A stretch of 5,023 nt of DNA from Xanthobacteraceae bacterium (GTDB taxonomy: Bacteria; Pseudomonadota; Alphaproteobacteria; Rhizobiales; Xanthobacteraceae), in NCBI GenBank assembly GCA_030044035.1, contig JASHWN010000307.1, forward strand, positions 1 through 5,023. The letters run 5' to 3'. A program made the position numbers and the translations under genes. A model generated the notes under the pieces. That model had not been told where the DNA came from. It saw nothing but the letters and a program-made list of their open reading frames with translations, and searched no databases. Shown in pieces: positions 4,819 to 5,023 of this stretch (position 1 is its first letter; each line of letters opens with the position of its first letter).

Positions 4819-5023
4819 ACCCGCGCCTCCATCAGCTCGTTCCACTTGCGCCAGAACACCCGCAGGTGGCCCTCGTCGGTGGCGAGCTGCTGGTCGACGG
4901 GCTTGCCCATGCCGCGCGACAGGTCGGACCAGCGCACCTCGCGCCAGGCGGCAAAGCCGAGCTGCGCCGCCTCGAGCGCGGCGACGTCGTCGGGCGTGGC
5001 GAAACCGCCGGGCCCGTAGAAGG
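4815..5023 (-). CDS. Aromatic-ring-hydroxylating dioxygenase, alpha subunit (C-terminus only)
   Basis: The last 68 codons and the TGA stop (4817-4815) of a gene entering from the right edge. Seen: FYGPGGFATPDDVAALEAAQ, then WSDLSRGMGKP and, near the end, HLRVFWRKWNELMEARV. These match, from memory, the C-terminal end of Rieske dioxygenase large subunits (GPGGFATPDDVEALE..., ...W.DISRGM..., ...MRVFW..W...M). The Rieske [2Fe-2S] and mononuclear iron motifs lie outside the window. The stop overlaps the beta subunit's start, and the GGAGG serving the beta gene is inside this coding sequence. The large subunit binds substrate and activates oxygen using electrons from a separate reductase or ferredoxin. 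Confidence 0.9.
   Translation of the reverse strand, partial: FYGPGGFATPDDVAALEAAQLGFAAWREVRWSDLSRGMGKPVDQQLATDEGHLRVFWRKWNELMEARV
4826..4830 (-). promoter_or_regulatory. Ribosome binding site of the beta subunit
   Basis: GGAGG on the minus strand, 7 nt before the ATG at 4818 and within the alpha subunit's last codons. It decides the beta start in favour of 4818 over the GTG at 4845. Confidence 0.75.

Noticed and set aside
4819..4845. GTG at 4845 as start of the beta subunit
   Set aside because: It would overlap the alpha gene by about 30 bp, and the GGAGG spaced 7 nt before the ATG at 4818 is much stronger evidence.

Overview
The window looks like chromosomal DNA of a high-GC alphaproteobacterium, probably Hyphomicrobiales (Bradyrhizobium/Xanthobacteraceae-like). 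The basis is GC-rich coding sequence, MoeA and TusA sequence types I recall from that group, and a palindromic intergenic repeat (CGTCATTCCGGG...CCCGGAATGACG) of a kind I associate with Bradyrhizobium genomes. The taxonomic call is inference. All genes except the small TusA-like gene are on the minus strand.

Left part, 1-2100: a molybdenum-cofactor block. Two MoeA-family genes are translationally coupled on the minus strand. The upstream one (713-1828) is a divergent MoeA-like protein that keeps several family signatures but lacks the TGDE motif. The downstream one (716 to beyond base 1) is a canonical MoeA cut off by the window edge. A 74-residue TusA-family sulfur carrier is transcribed divergently from them across a 47-bp gap. 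A reasonable inference is that the three genes serve molybdenum insertion and sulfur transfer for one or more molybdoenzymes encoded elsewhere.

Middle part, 2114-3424: a 387-residue zinc-dependent medium-chain dehydrogenase, convergent with the TusA gene. Its upstream region holds a good ribosome binding site, a short palindrome over a possible -10, and a 42-bp two-stage hairpin repeat.

Right part, 3425-5023: the last 68 codons of an aromatic-ring-hydroxylating dioxygenase alpha subunit, a complete beta subunit overlapping it by ATGA, then a 491-bp cassette, then an unrecognised 117-residue protein. The cassette (3822-4312) is the most unusual object here. It consists of a Vsr-like DUF559 nuclease gene between two 54-bp inverted repeats that differ at one base. 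Each repeat is a long imperfect palindrome followed by a dense G-run array facing inward. The inner edge of one repeat abuts the start codon. The other repeat is translated into the protein's proline/glycine-rich tail, and the stop codon lies outside the cassette. The nuclease core is about 50-55% GC in the stretches I counted, against about 73% in a sampled stretch of the dioxygenase gene. It looks like a minimal mobile or formerly mobile element inserted 5 bp after the dioxygenase stop codon. I found no tRNA, rRNA, CRISPR array or classical transposase.
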